A DNA stretch of 64,000 nt from GCA-2686295 sp964402995 (GTDB lineage: Archaea > Nanobdellota > Nanobdellia > Woesearchaeales > GCA-2686295): positions 62,001 to 126,000 of the forward strand of contig CAYOEA010000004.1 of NCBI GenBank assembly GCA_964402995.1. Reading direction: 5' to 3'. A program made the position numbers and the translations under genes. A model generated the notes under the pieces. The model was not told the origin of the DNA. It did no database searches and was given only the letters and a program-made list of their open reading frames with translations. How positions within the stretch are numbered: the stretch's first letter is position 1; each line of letters starts with the position of its first letter. Below are positions 7,724 to 16,504 of the stretch, piece by piece.

Positions 7724-9016
7724 TTATGGCTTAAATCTAAGCATAGTTCTTGGGAAAGGAATACAATCCTTAATGTTTTCAGTTCCAGTAATCCATGCAA
7801 TGACTCTTTCAGTACCTACACCATAACCTGAGTGTGGAACTCCACCATATTTTCTTAAGTCAAAGTACCAATCATAGTTTGAAGTATCTTCTCCTTCAGC
7901 CTCAAGACGCGCTTTCATATCTTCAACATCCATACTACGCTGTGAACCGCCAATAATTTCAGTTCCAACACCAGGAGCAAGCATATCAAAACAAAGAGCT
8001 TCATCTTTAAATTCAGAATCTCTAGGTTTATAGAAAGCCATAGCTTCAACAGGATAATGAGTAACTACTACAGGCGTATCAAAGTGCTGCATTAAAGCAT
8101 GTTCTTCAACAGTTCTAAGATCTTTTCCAAAAGGAGTATCAATTCCATCTTTTTCCTTGATGATTTTTAGAGCTTCACGATACTTGATTGTTGGCCAATC
8201 CTTCTTAGTTAGTTCAATAAGTTTTTCTGGATCTTGACCTAAAAGTTCAAGTTCTTTTTTACAAACAACAGCTGTTTTTGCAATGCAATACTTTAGCTCT
8301 TTTTTTGCAAACTCACTAACTTCCGTTAAATCAAACCATGCAGCTTCCATTTCAGCCATCCAAAACTCAGATAAGTGTCTTGAAGTTTTTGACTTCTCAG
8401 CCCTAAAAGTAGGTCCAAAGTTGTAAATCTTTTCTAAAGCATGAATTCCTGCTTCAGAATATAGTTGCCAAGACTGCGAAAGATAAGTGATATCTTGATA
8501 GTACTTTACTTCGAAAAGAGTACTTCCACCTTCACACTGACTAGGTTGTAAAATTGGTGCATCAAATCGAATAAACTTTTCTTCCTGGAAAAATGTTTCT
8601 CTAGCTTGAACATAAGCACTTCGAACTTTAAGAATCGCAGATAGCGATCTCATTCTAATACTTAAATGTCTAACATCAAGCAGAAATTCAGGACTTTGAT
8701 CTTTTGTAATTGGAAAAGTATCACAGTGCCCAACAATTTCAAAACCAGTTGCAGAAATTTCATAACCACTAGGTGCGCGCTCATCTTTCTTGATAGCGCC
8801 AGTAATAGTCATAGCTGTCTCTACTTGAATCTTATCAAGTTCATCCCATAAGTCTTCAAATTTATCCTTCTTGAAAACACATTGAACAATTTCACTTGAG
8901 TCTCGAAGAACAACAAACTTAATTTTATTTGAACCACGCTCTCTATAAACCCAGCCTCTAATTGAAACTTCACCTTCACCTTTATCCATTGCTTCTTGAA
9001 TTGAAATGTATGTCAT
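7724..9016 (-). CDS. asnS: Asparaginyl-tRNA synthetase
   Basis: Class IIb aminoacyl-tRNA synthetase charging tRNA-Asn. An N-terminal OB-fold anticodon-binding domain (residues 1-105, VSIRGWVYRERGSNKI) precedes the catalytic core. Motif 2 is FRAEKSKTSRHLSEFWMAE, whose SRHL..FWM pattern distinguishes AsnRS from AspRS, and motif 3 is GYGVGTERVIAWITG with the terminal FPRT. The ATG at 9016 has the SD GGAAGGTGA 5 nt upstream; the in-frame GTG at 9025 lies within that SD. A TATA-like box is at 9048-9058. The neighbour asnA makes the amino acid, so free asparagine is probably charged directly. Confidence 0.92.
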   Translation of the reverse strand: MTYISIQEAMDKGEGEVSIRGWVYRERGSNKIKFVVLRDSSEIVQCVFKKDKFEDLWDELDKIQVETAMTITGAIKKDERAPSGYEISATGFEIVGHCDTFPITKDQSPEFLLDVRHLSIRMRSLSAILKVRSAYVQARETFFQEEKFIRFDAPILQPSQCEGGSTLFEVKYYQDITYLSQSWQLYSEAGIHALEKIYNFGPTFRAEKSKTSRHLSEFWMAEMEAAWFDLTEVSEFAKKELKYCIAKTAVVCKKELELLGQDPEKLIELTKKDWPTIKYREALKIIKEKDGIDTPFGKDLRTVEEHALMQHFDTPVVVTHYPVEAMAFYKPRDSEFKDEALCFDMLAPGVGTEIIGGSQRSMDVEDMKARLEAEGEDTSNYDWYFDLRKYGGVPHSGYGVGTERVIAWITGTENIKDCIPFPRTMLRFKP

Positions 9017-9047
9017 AATATTCACCTTCCATAATTATTTTTTATGG

Positions 9048-9058
9048 TTTTTATAAAA
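9048..9058 (-). promoter_or_regulatory. TATA-like promoter element of asnS
   Basis: Minus-strand TTTTATAAAAA lies about 37 nt before the asnS ATG, predicting a start of transcription near 9027 and a short leader that contains the SD. The spacing is normal for archaeal BRE/TATA promoters. Assigned by eye only. Confidence 0.45.
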
Positions 9059-9073
9059 TTAATGCTTAAATAA

Positions 9074-9106
9074 CAAAGATTGAACTAAAAATAAGTTCAA
9101 TCTTTG
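9074..9106. promoter_or_regulatory. Perfect 13-bp inverted repeat between asnA and asnS
   Basis: CAAAGATTGAACT (9074-9086), a 7-nt loop of A and T, then AGTTCAATCTTTG (9094-9106): a perfect 13-bp stem. It lies 27 nt after the asnA stop and just upstream of the asnS TATA box. It could be the asnA transcript terminator or a palindromic operator in front of asnS. No long T-run follows it on the minus strand, which slightly favours an operator or processing role. Confidence 0.6.
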
Positions 9107-9132
9107 AAATCTAAGTTTAATTCCGAGTAAGC

Positions 9133-10167
9133 TTAAAGAAGAGATATTCCCTTCTTAGAGCACTCTTTCATTGTACTTTCTGGCCAAATACTTGCTTGAA
9201 CTTCACCAATGTGTGCTTTTCTTAAAAGCAACATGCAAAGTCTTGACTGACCAATTCCGCCACCAATAGTTTGTGGAAGTTCTCCTGACAATAAGCGTTT
9301 ATGCCAATCAAGTTCTAACTTATCCATTGAATCGCTGATTTCTAATTGTCTCATTAGAGATTTTTTATCTACTCTAATGCCCATTGAAGAAAGTTCAAAT
9401 TCTCTCTTTAATACTGGGTGCCAAACAATTATATCTCCGTTTAAACCAAATTTCCCATCAGTGTATTCAGTGGACCAATCATCATAATCAGGCGCTCGAA
9501 CATCATGAACTTTTCCATCACTAAGTTTTGATCCAATTCCAATTATGAAAACTGAACCATACTTCTTTGCAAGTTCAAATTCTCTTTCCTTCGGACTTAA
9601 ATCAGGATAGGCTTTCAAAGCATCTTCTGCATGAATAAAAGTAATCGAATCCGGTAAAAAAGATTTTATTTTATACTTTTCTTCAACCATTAACTCTGTT
9701 TGTTTTAAAACAGAATAAATACTTTGAACGGTTTTCTTCAAATAATCAATGGAACGCTCGTCCCAATCAATTATTTTTTCCCAATCCCACTGATCAACAT
9801 AAACTGAATGAATTGCATCTAAATCTTCTTCGTCAGGACGAATTGCATCCATGTCTGTATAAAGACCTTCACCAGATACAAAACCATAATCCTTCAGAGC
9901 TGCTCGCTTCCACTTTGCTAGTGAGAAAACTAGTTCAAACTGAGGTCCTGGAATTGCTAGTATTTGAAAACTTGCTTTCCTTTCAGTTCCTGATAAATCA
10001 TCGTTTACACCAGTTCCTTTTTTTACAAATCTTGGCGCTGAAACTCTTTGTAATGAAAGTTCTTTTGAAAGTTCTAATTGGAAACAATCTTTAATTTCCT
10101 TTATTGCTTTCTCTGTTGTACGCAAGTCCATAATAGACTTATAACCATCCATAATCTTGTATATCAT
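9133..10167 (-). CDS. asnA: Aspartate-ammonia ligase (asparagine synthetase A)
   Basis: AsnA makes asparagine from aspartate, ammonia and ATP, and is a structural relative of class II synthetases. The family signatures are strongly kept: DLSGTERKASF near residue 58, LAKWKRAALKDYGF, GEGLYTDMDAIRPDE, VYVDQWDWE, DVRAPDYDDWSTEY, ELSSMGIRVD and LPQTIGGGIGQSRLCMLLL near the C-terminus. The 344-aa length is close to the bacterial enzyme. The ATG at 10167 has a strong SD GGAGG 8 nt upstream; a TTG at 10182 overlapping the SD is rejected. It lies directly upstream of asnS, giving a synthesis-plus-charging pair for asparagine. Confidence 0.93.
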   Translation of the reverse strand: MIYKIMDGYKSIMDLRTTEKAIKEIKDCFQLELSKELSLQRVSAPRFVKKGTGVNDDLSGTERKASFQILAIPGPQFELVFSLAKWKRAALKDYGFVSGEGLYTDMDAIRPDEEDLDAIHSVYVDQWDWEKIIDWDERSIDYLKKTVQSIYSVLKQTELMVEEKYKIKSFLPDSITFIHAEDALKAYPDLSPKEREFELAKKYGSVFIIGIGSKLSDGKVHDVRAPDYDDWSTEYTDGKFGLNGDIIVWHPVLKREFELSSMGIRVDKKSLMRQLEISDSMDKLELDWHKRLLSGELPQTIGGGIGQSRLCMLLLRKAHIGEVQASIWPESTMKECSKKGISLL

Positions 10168-10516
10168 CTTATTTTCCTCCAAAACTATTTTGTTTAGTTT
10201 TGTTCTAATGAGTTATTTTTAGAAAAGAAAACAAAAAAGAGAATTTACTATACTCAAAGAATAGTAATCTTTAATTTAAACTCGAAATAGAAATAGTCTA
10301 GCAATTAAATCTAGTTAGAATAAACAGTCTACAGTCATGTTTCTTCATCCATAGGCTTCTTGTTTTTATCATTTCGTCACTGGTTAAGAATAACTCATAT
10401 AAAAATGTTTTGGTAGGTGTGAAAAGGGGAAGGGGAAGAAAATATGATAAAGATACATCAACTTTATAATATAAACAAAATTAAAAAAAATGATAAAAGT
10501 AATTTAAACTAATAAA
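10168..10516. other. Intergenic region between divergent asnA and radical SAM genes
   Basis: About 350 bases without a clear gene. It holds the asnA SD, a short inverted repeat TACTAT/ATAGTA near 10249-10269 and, toward the radical SAM gene, a purine-rich GGGGAAGGGGAAG followed at 10444 by a possible 22-codon ORF (10444-10512) that ends 4 nt before the next ATG. A TATA-like CTTTATAATATA lies near 10461-10472. I see no RNA gene. Confidence 0.5.
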
Positions 10517-12433
10517 ATGAAAGCGCTAATTTATTTATGTCCACCGTACCAAGTAGGAACTGTTCCATCATTAGGATTGGGATACTTAAAGGCTGTACTG
10601 AATAAATTAAATCATGAATCAAAAGTATTTGATGCAAATAAACAATTATTAGAAACGAATAAACAATTATTTGAAAAACTTAATGAAGGTGAAAAAAGAT
10701 TTTTATCTAAAGAAAAATTTCTTGTTTATACATACAACTTAAAAAAAGTTTTATCATATTTATATCCTGCATTCATAGAACCAGATGATTTAGAACTTCT
10801 AAAAGAAATAAGTGCAGATGTTAGAAAAAGATTTGATGAATTGATGATAGAAAAACCTGATGTAGTCTGTTTCTCATTAATAATGTCAAATGTACCTTAT
10901 ACAGCATTACTAGCTAAAAAAATAAAAGAAAAAACGAATATTAAAGTTATATTTGGAGGGCCTGTTTGCAATTATGATAATGCAAGAATATTTCTAAAAT
11001 TAGGTTTATGTGATTATGTAGTAACAGGCGAAGGTGAAATAAGTTTTGAGAAACTAATAAATTCTCTTGAAGGAAAGATCCCAATTAATGAAGTTACAAA
11101 CATATCTTATTGGAATAAAAAGGATATTGAAAATAAACCTGAAACAAAATTAATTAGTAAATTACAAAACATTCCATTAGCAGATTTAGGTCAGAATGTA
11201 GAAGATATAATGCCAATAATGGCAAGCAGAGGATGCACTAAAAAATGTAACTTTTGTGCAGAAACAAATCAATGGAAATACTATCGAACAAGAAATGTTG
11301 ATTCAGTAATAGCTGAAATGGAAAAGAGAATTAAAGAAAATAAAACAACATTTTTCTTTTTTTGTGATAGCCTAATAAATGGATCAAAAGAATGGCTAGA
11401 AGAATTTTGTGATAAAGTAACTCCGCTTAAAATAATTTGGAATGGATCATTTAGATGTGAAAACTTAAGTTTTGAATTACTACAGAAACTTAAAGACTCA
11501 GGTTGTGATGATTTAGAATTTGGAGTTGAAAATTTTAATCAAGAAATATTAGACTCCATGAATAAAGGAACTAATAAAGAAGAAATGATGCAAATTCTAA
11601 AAGACACACACAAAATAGGAATGGGCTCGACAATGAATATAATGTTTGGATATCCTGGAGAAACACAAGAATTATTTTTTAAAAATTTAGATTATGTATT
11701 TGAATTAATGAATGAAGTAAAAGGTTTTTTCTTAATAAATTCGCAATTTTTTAGAATTTTTCCAGGAAGTAAAATGATGAAAGATTCAAAAGAATTCAAA
11801 ATAAAACTTCTTGGTAATAATGACACATTACCCCCTCAACTAGCATTCATACAAAAAGAATATAATGATTTCTTTGTAGAATGGAAAGGCAGTTTTAATC
11901 CAACTCCAATAGAACTTTTTGAAAGAACAGCATTAATGGAAGATTTGCTTCAAATAACTAAAATTAAAAGATATTTCAAAAAACAAGAACATAAAATAGA
12001 CAACTATAATTTCGAAGAAAAAATAACTCAACTAATAAAAAATGTAAAACAAGAAGGAAATCAAGAAGAACTATTTTTAGAATTCGATTTAAAAGAAGAG
12101 TTATTAGTTGAAAGAACAGGACAAAAGATTCATGAATTAATAAACCTATTAGAAGAAAAAAACATACCATTCTCAATAACAAAAACATTACCACCATGTA
12201 TTTTTGGAGAAGAACAAAAAAGAATAAATGCTAAATGTCAACAATGTATAAATCCGATAATTGAAGTTGATGAAAAAATAAAACTGTGTACAAGAAAAAT
12301 AAAAGAAAAGTTTCAAGAAACAAAAATTATTGATTCAAAATACTTTGATAAAAATAAAATAAAAATAAAAAGCGAAGCATGTAACTTTTGCACATATCGA
12401 AAAAAAGGCGAATGCGAATATATCTACTGTTAA
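10517..12433 (+). CDS. B12-binding-domain radical SAM protein with extra cysteine-rich tail
   Basis: Residues 1-190 resemble the cobalamin-binding Rossmann domain of B12-radical SAM enzymes (PPYQVGTVPSLGLGYL, IKVIFGGPVCNYDNA, VTGEGEISFEKL). Residues about 225-440 are the radical SAM core with the [4Fe-4S] motif CTKKCNFC (C-x3-C-x2-C) and later GVENFNQEILDSMNKG and GYPGETQELF. The last 200 residues are unusual: a lysine-rich stretch, then CQQC, and at the extreme end C-x2-C (CNFC) with three more cysteines (last residue Cys 638), which could hold a further Fe-S cluster or Zn. The substrate is unknown. It stands alone, facing aspS tail to tail. Confidence 0.82.
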   Translation: MKALIYLCPPYQVGTVPSLGLGYLKAVLNKLNHESKVFDANKQLLETNKQLFEKLNEGEKRFLSKEKFLVYTYNLKKVLSYLYPAFIEPDDLELLKEISADVRKRFDELMIEKPDVVCFSLIMSNVPYTALLAKKIKEKTNIKVIFGGPVCNYDNARIFLKLGLCDYVVTGEGEISFEKLINSLEGKIPINEVTNISYWNKKDIENKPETKLISKLQNIPLADLGQNVEDIMPIMASRGCTKKCNFCAETNQWKYYRTRNVDSVIAEMEKRIKENKTTFFFFCDSLINGSKEWLEEFCDKVTPLKIIWNGSFRCENLSFELLQKLKDSGCDDLEFGVENFNQEILDSMNKGTNKEEMMQILKDTHKIGMGSTMNIMFGYPGETQELFFKNLDYVFELMNEVKGFFLINSQFFRIFPGSKMMKDSKEFKIKLLGNNDTLPPQLAFIQKEYNDFFVEWKGSFNPTPIELFERTALMEDLLQITKIKRYFKKQEHKIDNYNFEEKITQLIKNVKQEGNQEELFLEFDLKEELLVERTGQKIHELINLLEEKNIPFSITKTLPPCIFGEEQKRINAKCQQCINPIIEVDEKIKLCTRKIKEKFQETKIIDSKYFDKNKIKIKSEACNFCTYRKKGECEYIYC

Positions 12434-12455
12434 ATTAAAAAAAAGATTAAAAAAA

Positions 12456-13862
12456 TTATTTCTTAGAAGAAATGTTTAATTCATCTAATTGTTCTAGACT
12501 TACAGTTGAAGGTGCATCTAAAGTAACATCACGAGCATCCTTATTTTTTGGAAACGCGATAATTTCTCTAATGCTAGGTTCATTCATAAGTAACATTAAC
12601 AATCTATCAACACCTAAAGCAATTCCGCCATGAGGAGGGACACCATAAGTAAAAGCTTCAAGCATATGTGAGAATTCTCCAGCTTGTTCTTTTGAAAAAC
12701 CAATTAAATCAAATATTTTCTGTTGGATTTTTGCATCATGAATTCTAATACTTCCACCGCCAACTTCCATACCATTTAAAACAAGGTCATGTTGATAACT
12801 TCTAACTTTACCAGGATCAGATTCAAGGAATTCTAAATCATCTTCATGAGGCATGGTGAACATATGATGACATGGACCCCATTCTTTGCCTGCGCCATGG
12901 AAGAAATCTTCTTCTGATTGTTTTACAAATAAAGGAAAGTTAATTACAAAGCAAAAACCTAATTCATCAGGATCTTCCTTGTTCTTTCTAATATCAGGAC
13001 TATCAACGCCATACTCTTTCATGACATCGTCATAGTTTAGTCTTGGGAAAGGAACTTGAGTGATTTTTTTATTTGGATATAATTCCTTAACAAGATCAAC
13101 CATTAATGATTCTATAAGTTTTAAGATATCTTCTTGATGAACAAAACTCATCTCAACATCAAACTGATAGAATTCACCAGGAGCTCTGTTAGCTCTCGCA
13201 TTTTCATCTCTAAAACAAGGAGCTATCTGAAAATACTTATCAATACCGCCAACCATTAATAATTGTTTATATTGCTGAGGTGCTTGGGGTAAAGCATAAA
13301 ATTTACCAGGATGAAGTCTTGCAGGAACTAAATAATCTCTAGCACCTTCTGGACTACTCTTTGTTAAAATAGGAGTTGTAATTTCTAAGAAATTATGCTT
13401 ATCCATGTTAGTTCTAAGACTTTGAACAACTTTATGTCTCATAGTTAAATTCTTAACCATGGAAGGTCGTCTTAAATCTAAATAACGATACTTTAATCTT
13501 AATTCTTCGCTAGTCTGAACAACATCATCATCCATTTCTAAAGGAAGAGGTTCACAATCAGAAATAACTTTTAAGTTTGAAGTAGAAAGTTCGATTTCAC
13601 CAGTAGGTTCTTGTGGTCTTTGTTGATTCTCAGGTCTAAGTTTAACCATTCCAGAAACTTGAACAACAGACTCTCGTCTAATCTCACCAAACTTTTCAAT
13701 AATATCTTTTCCTAAAAAACACTGAGTTTTACCATAACGATCTCTAAGGATTAAGAATCCAATTTTACCGCTGATTCTCATAGAGTCTACCCAACCGGAT
13801 AGTGTAACTTCAGTGTTTGCATGATCTTTATTTAATTCTCCACATGTGTGTGTTCTTAACAT
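12456..13862 (-). CDS. aspS: Aspartyl-tRNA synthetase, bacterial-type without the GAD insertion
   Basis: Class IIb AspRS. The OB anticodon-binding domain starts MLRTHTCGELNKDHANTEV, a bacterial-type start; motif 2 is FRDENARANRAPGEFYQFD and motif 3 is PPHGGIALGVDRLLMLL, ending in the bacterial-type AFPKNKDARDVTLDAPS. Bacterial AspRS is about 590 aa because of a GAD domain inserted between motifs 2 and 3. Here the protein is 468 aa and runs from YDDVMKEYGVDSPDIR almost directly to FCFVINFPLF, so GAD is missing. That makes a bacterial origin likely, with loss of the insert. With AsnRS and AsnA nearby, it need not mischarge tRNA-Asn. Confidence 0.9.
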   Translation of the reverse strand: MLRTHTCGELNKDHANTEVTLSGWVDSMRISGKIGFLILRDRYGKTQCFLGKDIIEKFGEIRRESVVQVSGMVKLRPENQQRPQEPTGEIELSTSNLKVISDCEPLPLEMDDDVVQTSEELRLKYRYLDLRRPSMVKNLTMRHKVVQSLRTNMDKHNFLEITTPILTKSSPEGARDYLVPARLHPGKFYALPQAPQQYKQLLMVGGIDKYFQIAPCFRDENARANRAPGEFYQFDVEMSFVHQEDILKLIESLMVDLVKELYPNKKITQVPFPRLNYDDVMKEYGVDSPDIRKNKEDPDELGFCFVINFPLFVKQSEEDFFHGAGKEWGPCHHMFTMPHEDDLEFLESDPGKVRSYQHDLVLNGMEVGGGSIRIHDAKIQQKIFDLIGFSKEQAGEFSHMLEAFTYGVPPHGGIALGVDRLLMLLMNEPSIREIIAFPKNKDARDVTLDAPSTVSLEQLDELNISSKK

Positions 13863-13940
13863 TGTTTTCCACCTTTTCTAAACTAAATTATAAATTTATT
13901 TTTATATATATTGTTTTTTATTGTTTTTAAGCTAAAAAAA

Positions 13941-14594
13941 TTATAATATCTCAACTCTGCAAAAATCACCAACAAGTTCTTTAAACTCTTTAGCGTCATC
14001 AATAGTACCTACAATATCAGTTCCGTAATGCATGGGAATTGCGATTTTTGGATTAATTAACTTAATTGCTTCTACTGCTTCCTTTGCATCCATAACATAT
14101 TTTCCAGACACAGGAACTAAAGCAATGTCGATATTCTTTAAATCGCCCATTTCAGGAATTTTATCAACGTCACCTGAGTGATAAATGCGTTTTCCGCCAA
14201 GATGTAAGACAAAACCAACCATGCCAGATTCTTTTGGATGAAAAGGAACATCAGGACTTCTAAATCTATGAGTATTGTAAGCGGGAATAGTTTCTAAACT
14301 AAAACCATCAAAATCATAAGAATTATTTGGTGCTACAATAATTATTTCTTTAAAATTTAAATCTTGAAGCTTTTCTTCGCAAGCTTTAATTGTGATAATA
14401 GTGGTATTTTCATCTGCAAGTTTAGATATAGCCTCAGGATTACAATGATCGAAGTGTTCGTGCGAAACTAAGATGTAGTCTGCAGTTTCAAGACCATCAG
14501 GAACTTGAAATGGGTCAATGTAAATAACTTTAGAAGCTTTAAACTTAAAACAATCATGCATAATCCATTCAATTGAAATATCATCAAAATTCAT
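13941..14594 (-). CDS. Metallo-beta-lactamase-fold hydrolase (UPF0173-like)
   Basis: Small MBL-fold metal-dependent hydrolase. The metal motif SHEHFDH is near residue 46, with IYHSGDVDKIPEM and AIPMHYGTDIVGT later supplying the Asp and His ligands. The compact size of 217 aa without extra domains matches the UPF0173/YtkL-like group, whose substrate is unknown. The ATG at 14594 has the SD GGTGG with a T-rich 5-nt spacer; the GTG at 14603 is inside that SD. It is divergent from the membrane-protein operon at 14698. Cytoplasmic; no signal peptide. Confidence 0.82.
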   Translation of the reverse strand: MNFDDISIEWIMHDCFKFKASKVIYIDPFQVPDGLETADYILVSHEHFDHCNPEAISKLADENTTIITIKACEEKLQDLNFKEIIIVAPNNSYDFDGFSLETIPAYNTHRFRSPDVPFHPKESGMVGFVLHLGGKRIYHSGDVDKIPEMGDLKNIDIALVPVSGKYVMDAKEAVEAIKLINPKIAIPMHYGTDIVGTIDDAKEFKELVGDFCRVEIL

Positions 14595-14666
14595 AAAAAC
14601 CACCCAAAATATTGATTAATTCTCTGCTTTTTATAATTATCGTTATCGAGGACAATAATCAAAAAA

Positions 14667-14674
14667 TTTATATA
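14667..14674 (+). promoter_or_regulatory. TATA box of a leaderless membrane-protein operon
   Basis: TTTATATA is centred about 27 nt upstream of the ATG at 14698, so transcription should start at or within a base or two of the start codon. No Shine-Dalgarno precedes this ATG, in agreement with a leaderless mRNA. The in-frame TTG at 14692 would lie before the predicted transcription start. Confidence 0.6.
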
Positions 14675-14697
14675 CTATACAAGCAATAAACTTGCTT

Positions 14698-15255
14698 ATG
14701 GCAGACACTGTACTAGGCGGAACTATAGGATTCATGACAGATTTAGGTGTTTATGATGTAATATTACCGTTTTTATTGGTGTTCGCAATAGTATTCGCAA
14801 TTCTTGAGAAAACTAAGATTTTTGGTGTTGAAAAGGTCGACGGACAAACCATTACAAGGAAAAACATTAATGCAATGGTTGGATTTGTTATGGCTTTCTT
14901 TGTTATTGGATCATCAAAATTAGTTGGACTAATAAATACAGTCGCAAGTCAAGTTTTTTTATTATTACTATTAGTAATATTATTCTTAATGCTTGCTGGA
15001 ATTATGCAAAAAGAAGGAGAATATGAATTAAATGAAAAGTGGAAAAAAACTTTACTTCCTGTTTTGTTCTTAGTAATCGTACTAATATTTTTAAACGCGT
15101 TAGGATGGTTAAAAGACGTATATGACTTCCTAAGTAAATACTGGAATTCAGAAGGAGTAACTTCAATTATTTTATTATTATTAGTCGCTGCATTTGTTTG
15201 GTGGATAACCAACAGTGGCGGTAACACATCTGAAAATAAGGATAAAGGTGATTAA
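14698..15255 (+). CDS. Multi-pass membrane protein, family member 1 of 3
   Basis: About 185 aa with roughly five hydrophobic segments: one near 20-40 (DVILPFLLVFAIVFAIL), then 62-82, 88-108, 122-140 and 158-175, ending in a short polar tail. The motif LPF-x-LVF-x-IVFA-x-L followed by a KxxxFG-like turn recurs in the next two genes, so the three arose by duplication. The first cytoplasmic loop holds KVDGQTITRKN. I do not recognise a function. The operon lies next to coiled-coil proteins and a pilus-type ATPase with its platform, so a part in that machine is possible but unproven. Confidence 0.75.
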   Translation: MADTVLGGTIGFMTDLGVYDVILPFLLVFAIVFAILEKTKIFGVEKVDGQTITRKNINAMVGFVMAFFVIGSSKLVGLINTVASQVFLLLLLVILFLMLAGIMQKEGEYELNEKWKKTLLPVLFLVIVLIFLNALGWLKDVYDFLSKYWNSEGVTSIILLLLVAAFVWWITNSGGNTSENKDKGD

Positions 15256-15257
15256 TC

Positions 15258-15845
15258 ATGGGAATTTTTGACAACATTATATGGACTCTAGATAATATGG
15301 GCATCACAGACGTAATACTACCATTCATGATAGTATTTGTCGTAGTATTTGCCGCATTACAAAAATCATTGGTTTTAGGTAAGGACAGTAAAAAATACAA
15401 CGTAATAGTTGCATTAGTTTTAGGTCTTTCAGTCGTAATACCACACGTAACTGGAATGTATCCTCCAAATGGGGATATAGTAGAAATCATGAACCGTGCA
15501 CTACCAAACGTATCATTAATCGCAATTGCATTTGTGATGATTATGTTACTATTAGGAATTATTGGCGGAGAAGTTGACTTTGCAGGAAAATCGCTTGGCG
15601 GATGGGCAGTATTAGTCTCAATCGTTGCAGTAATAGTGATCTTCATTGGGTCAGCAGGTTTTTTCAGTTCAATGCCATGGTGGTTGCAATGGATAAACAA
15701 TGCATACACAATGGAAATTATTGTATCAATCTTAGTCTTTGGAATAATCATTTGGTTCATCACAAAAGAAGATAAACCAGCAGGAAAAGACAAAGAAGGA
15801 AAGTTCTTTGAAGGACTATCCGATATTTGGAAAAAAGGCAAATAA
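15258..15845 (+). CDS. Multi-pass membrane protein, family member 2 of 3
   Basis: 195 aa, starting 2 nt after the previous stop. It repeats the N-terminal pattern of its neighbours (MGITDVILPFMIVFVVVFAAL, then KSLVLGKD) and has about five membrane segments, with a longer outside loop PHVTGMYPPNGDIVEIM and a W-rich segment FFSSMPWWLQW before the last helix. The C-terminal 25 residues are charged (KEDKPAGKDKEGKFF), probably cytoplasmic. Unknown function; paralogue of the flanking genes. Confidence 0.75.
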   Translation: MGIFDNIIWTLDNMGITDVILPFMIVFVVVFAALQKSLVLGKDSKKYNVIVALVLGLSVVIPHVTGMYPPNGDIVEIMNRALPNVSLIAIAFVMIMLLLGIIGGEVDFAGKSLGGWAVLVSIVAVIVIFIGSAGFFSSMPWWLQWINNAYTMEIIVSILVFGIIIWFITKEDKPAGKDKEGKFFEGLSDIWKKGK

Positions 15846-15849
15846 ATAA

Positions 15850-16449
15850 ATGGCATCATTCCTTGAGATTGGCTTATTGGCAAATTTGAATGTAGTATTT
15901 ATATTCATATTAATCTTCGCAATAATTTATGCGATACTCCAATATGCCAAACCTTTTGGAAAAGATATGAATGGTATGCATGGCTTAATTGCCATATCAA
16001 TATCATTTATTCTAATAATTTCAAAAATTGCCTTAGCACTAATAAACTTCTTTACTTCATGGTTTGTTGTATTATTCTTATTCATATTCTTTTGTTTATT
16101 TGCATTAAGAATGTTTGGCTTTGGAGAAAAAGATACTTTAAGTTTAATCAAAGATTCCCAATTTTTTCCTTACATAATAGTTTTAGTAATGATCATATTA
16201 ATTGCAGGTTTAGCGACCGTGTTTGGGCAATCATTACTTGACAAACAAGATGGAACCATTTCAGAAGATAGTACAGATGTAGACAATACTTTAGATACAG
16301 ATTCAGATACAGTAGAATTAGGCGGATCCACACAAACAGATAGCTTTGGATCAAACGTATTACACACATTAGTACACCCTAAAGTACTAGGATTCTTAGC
16401 CATGTTGTTTATTGGGATGATGACATTAGCTTTAATGACGTCAACATAA
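15850..16449 (+). CDS. Multi-pass membrane protein, family member 3 of 3
   Basis: 199 aa, 4 nt after the second member. It shares the first helix pattern (NVVFIFILIFAIIYAILQYAKPFGKD) and has about five membrane helices. It differs by an acidic Ser/Thr-rich loop of about 40 residues between the last two helices (SEDSTDVDNTLDTDSDTVEL), likely exposed on the outside. The operon ends here; the 3' flank runs into the 70-bp repeat array. Unknown function. Confidence 0.75.
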   Translation: MASFLEIGLLANLNVVFIFILIFAIIYAILQYAKPFGKDMNGMHGLIAISISFILIISKIALALINFFTSWFVVLFLFIFFCLFALRMFGFGEKDTLSLIKDSQFFPYIIVLVMIILIAGLATVFGQSLLDKQDGTISEDSTDVDNTLDTDSDTVELGGSTQTDSFGSNVLHTLVHPKVLGFLAMLFIGMMTLALMTST

Positions 16450-16504
16450 ATAATTTAATTCTTATTTTATTAACAAAGACGAAGAGAAGTTTAAATATTA
16501 TTTC

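Noticed and set aside
15167..15883. 238-codon minus-strand frame across the membrane-protein operon
   Set aside because: It is the antisense shadow of two strongly supported overlapping-operon genes, and its Ile/Thr/Ser-rich composition is typical of the reverse of membrane helices.
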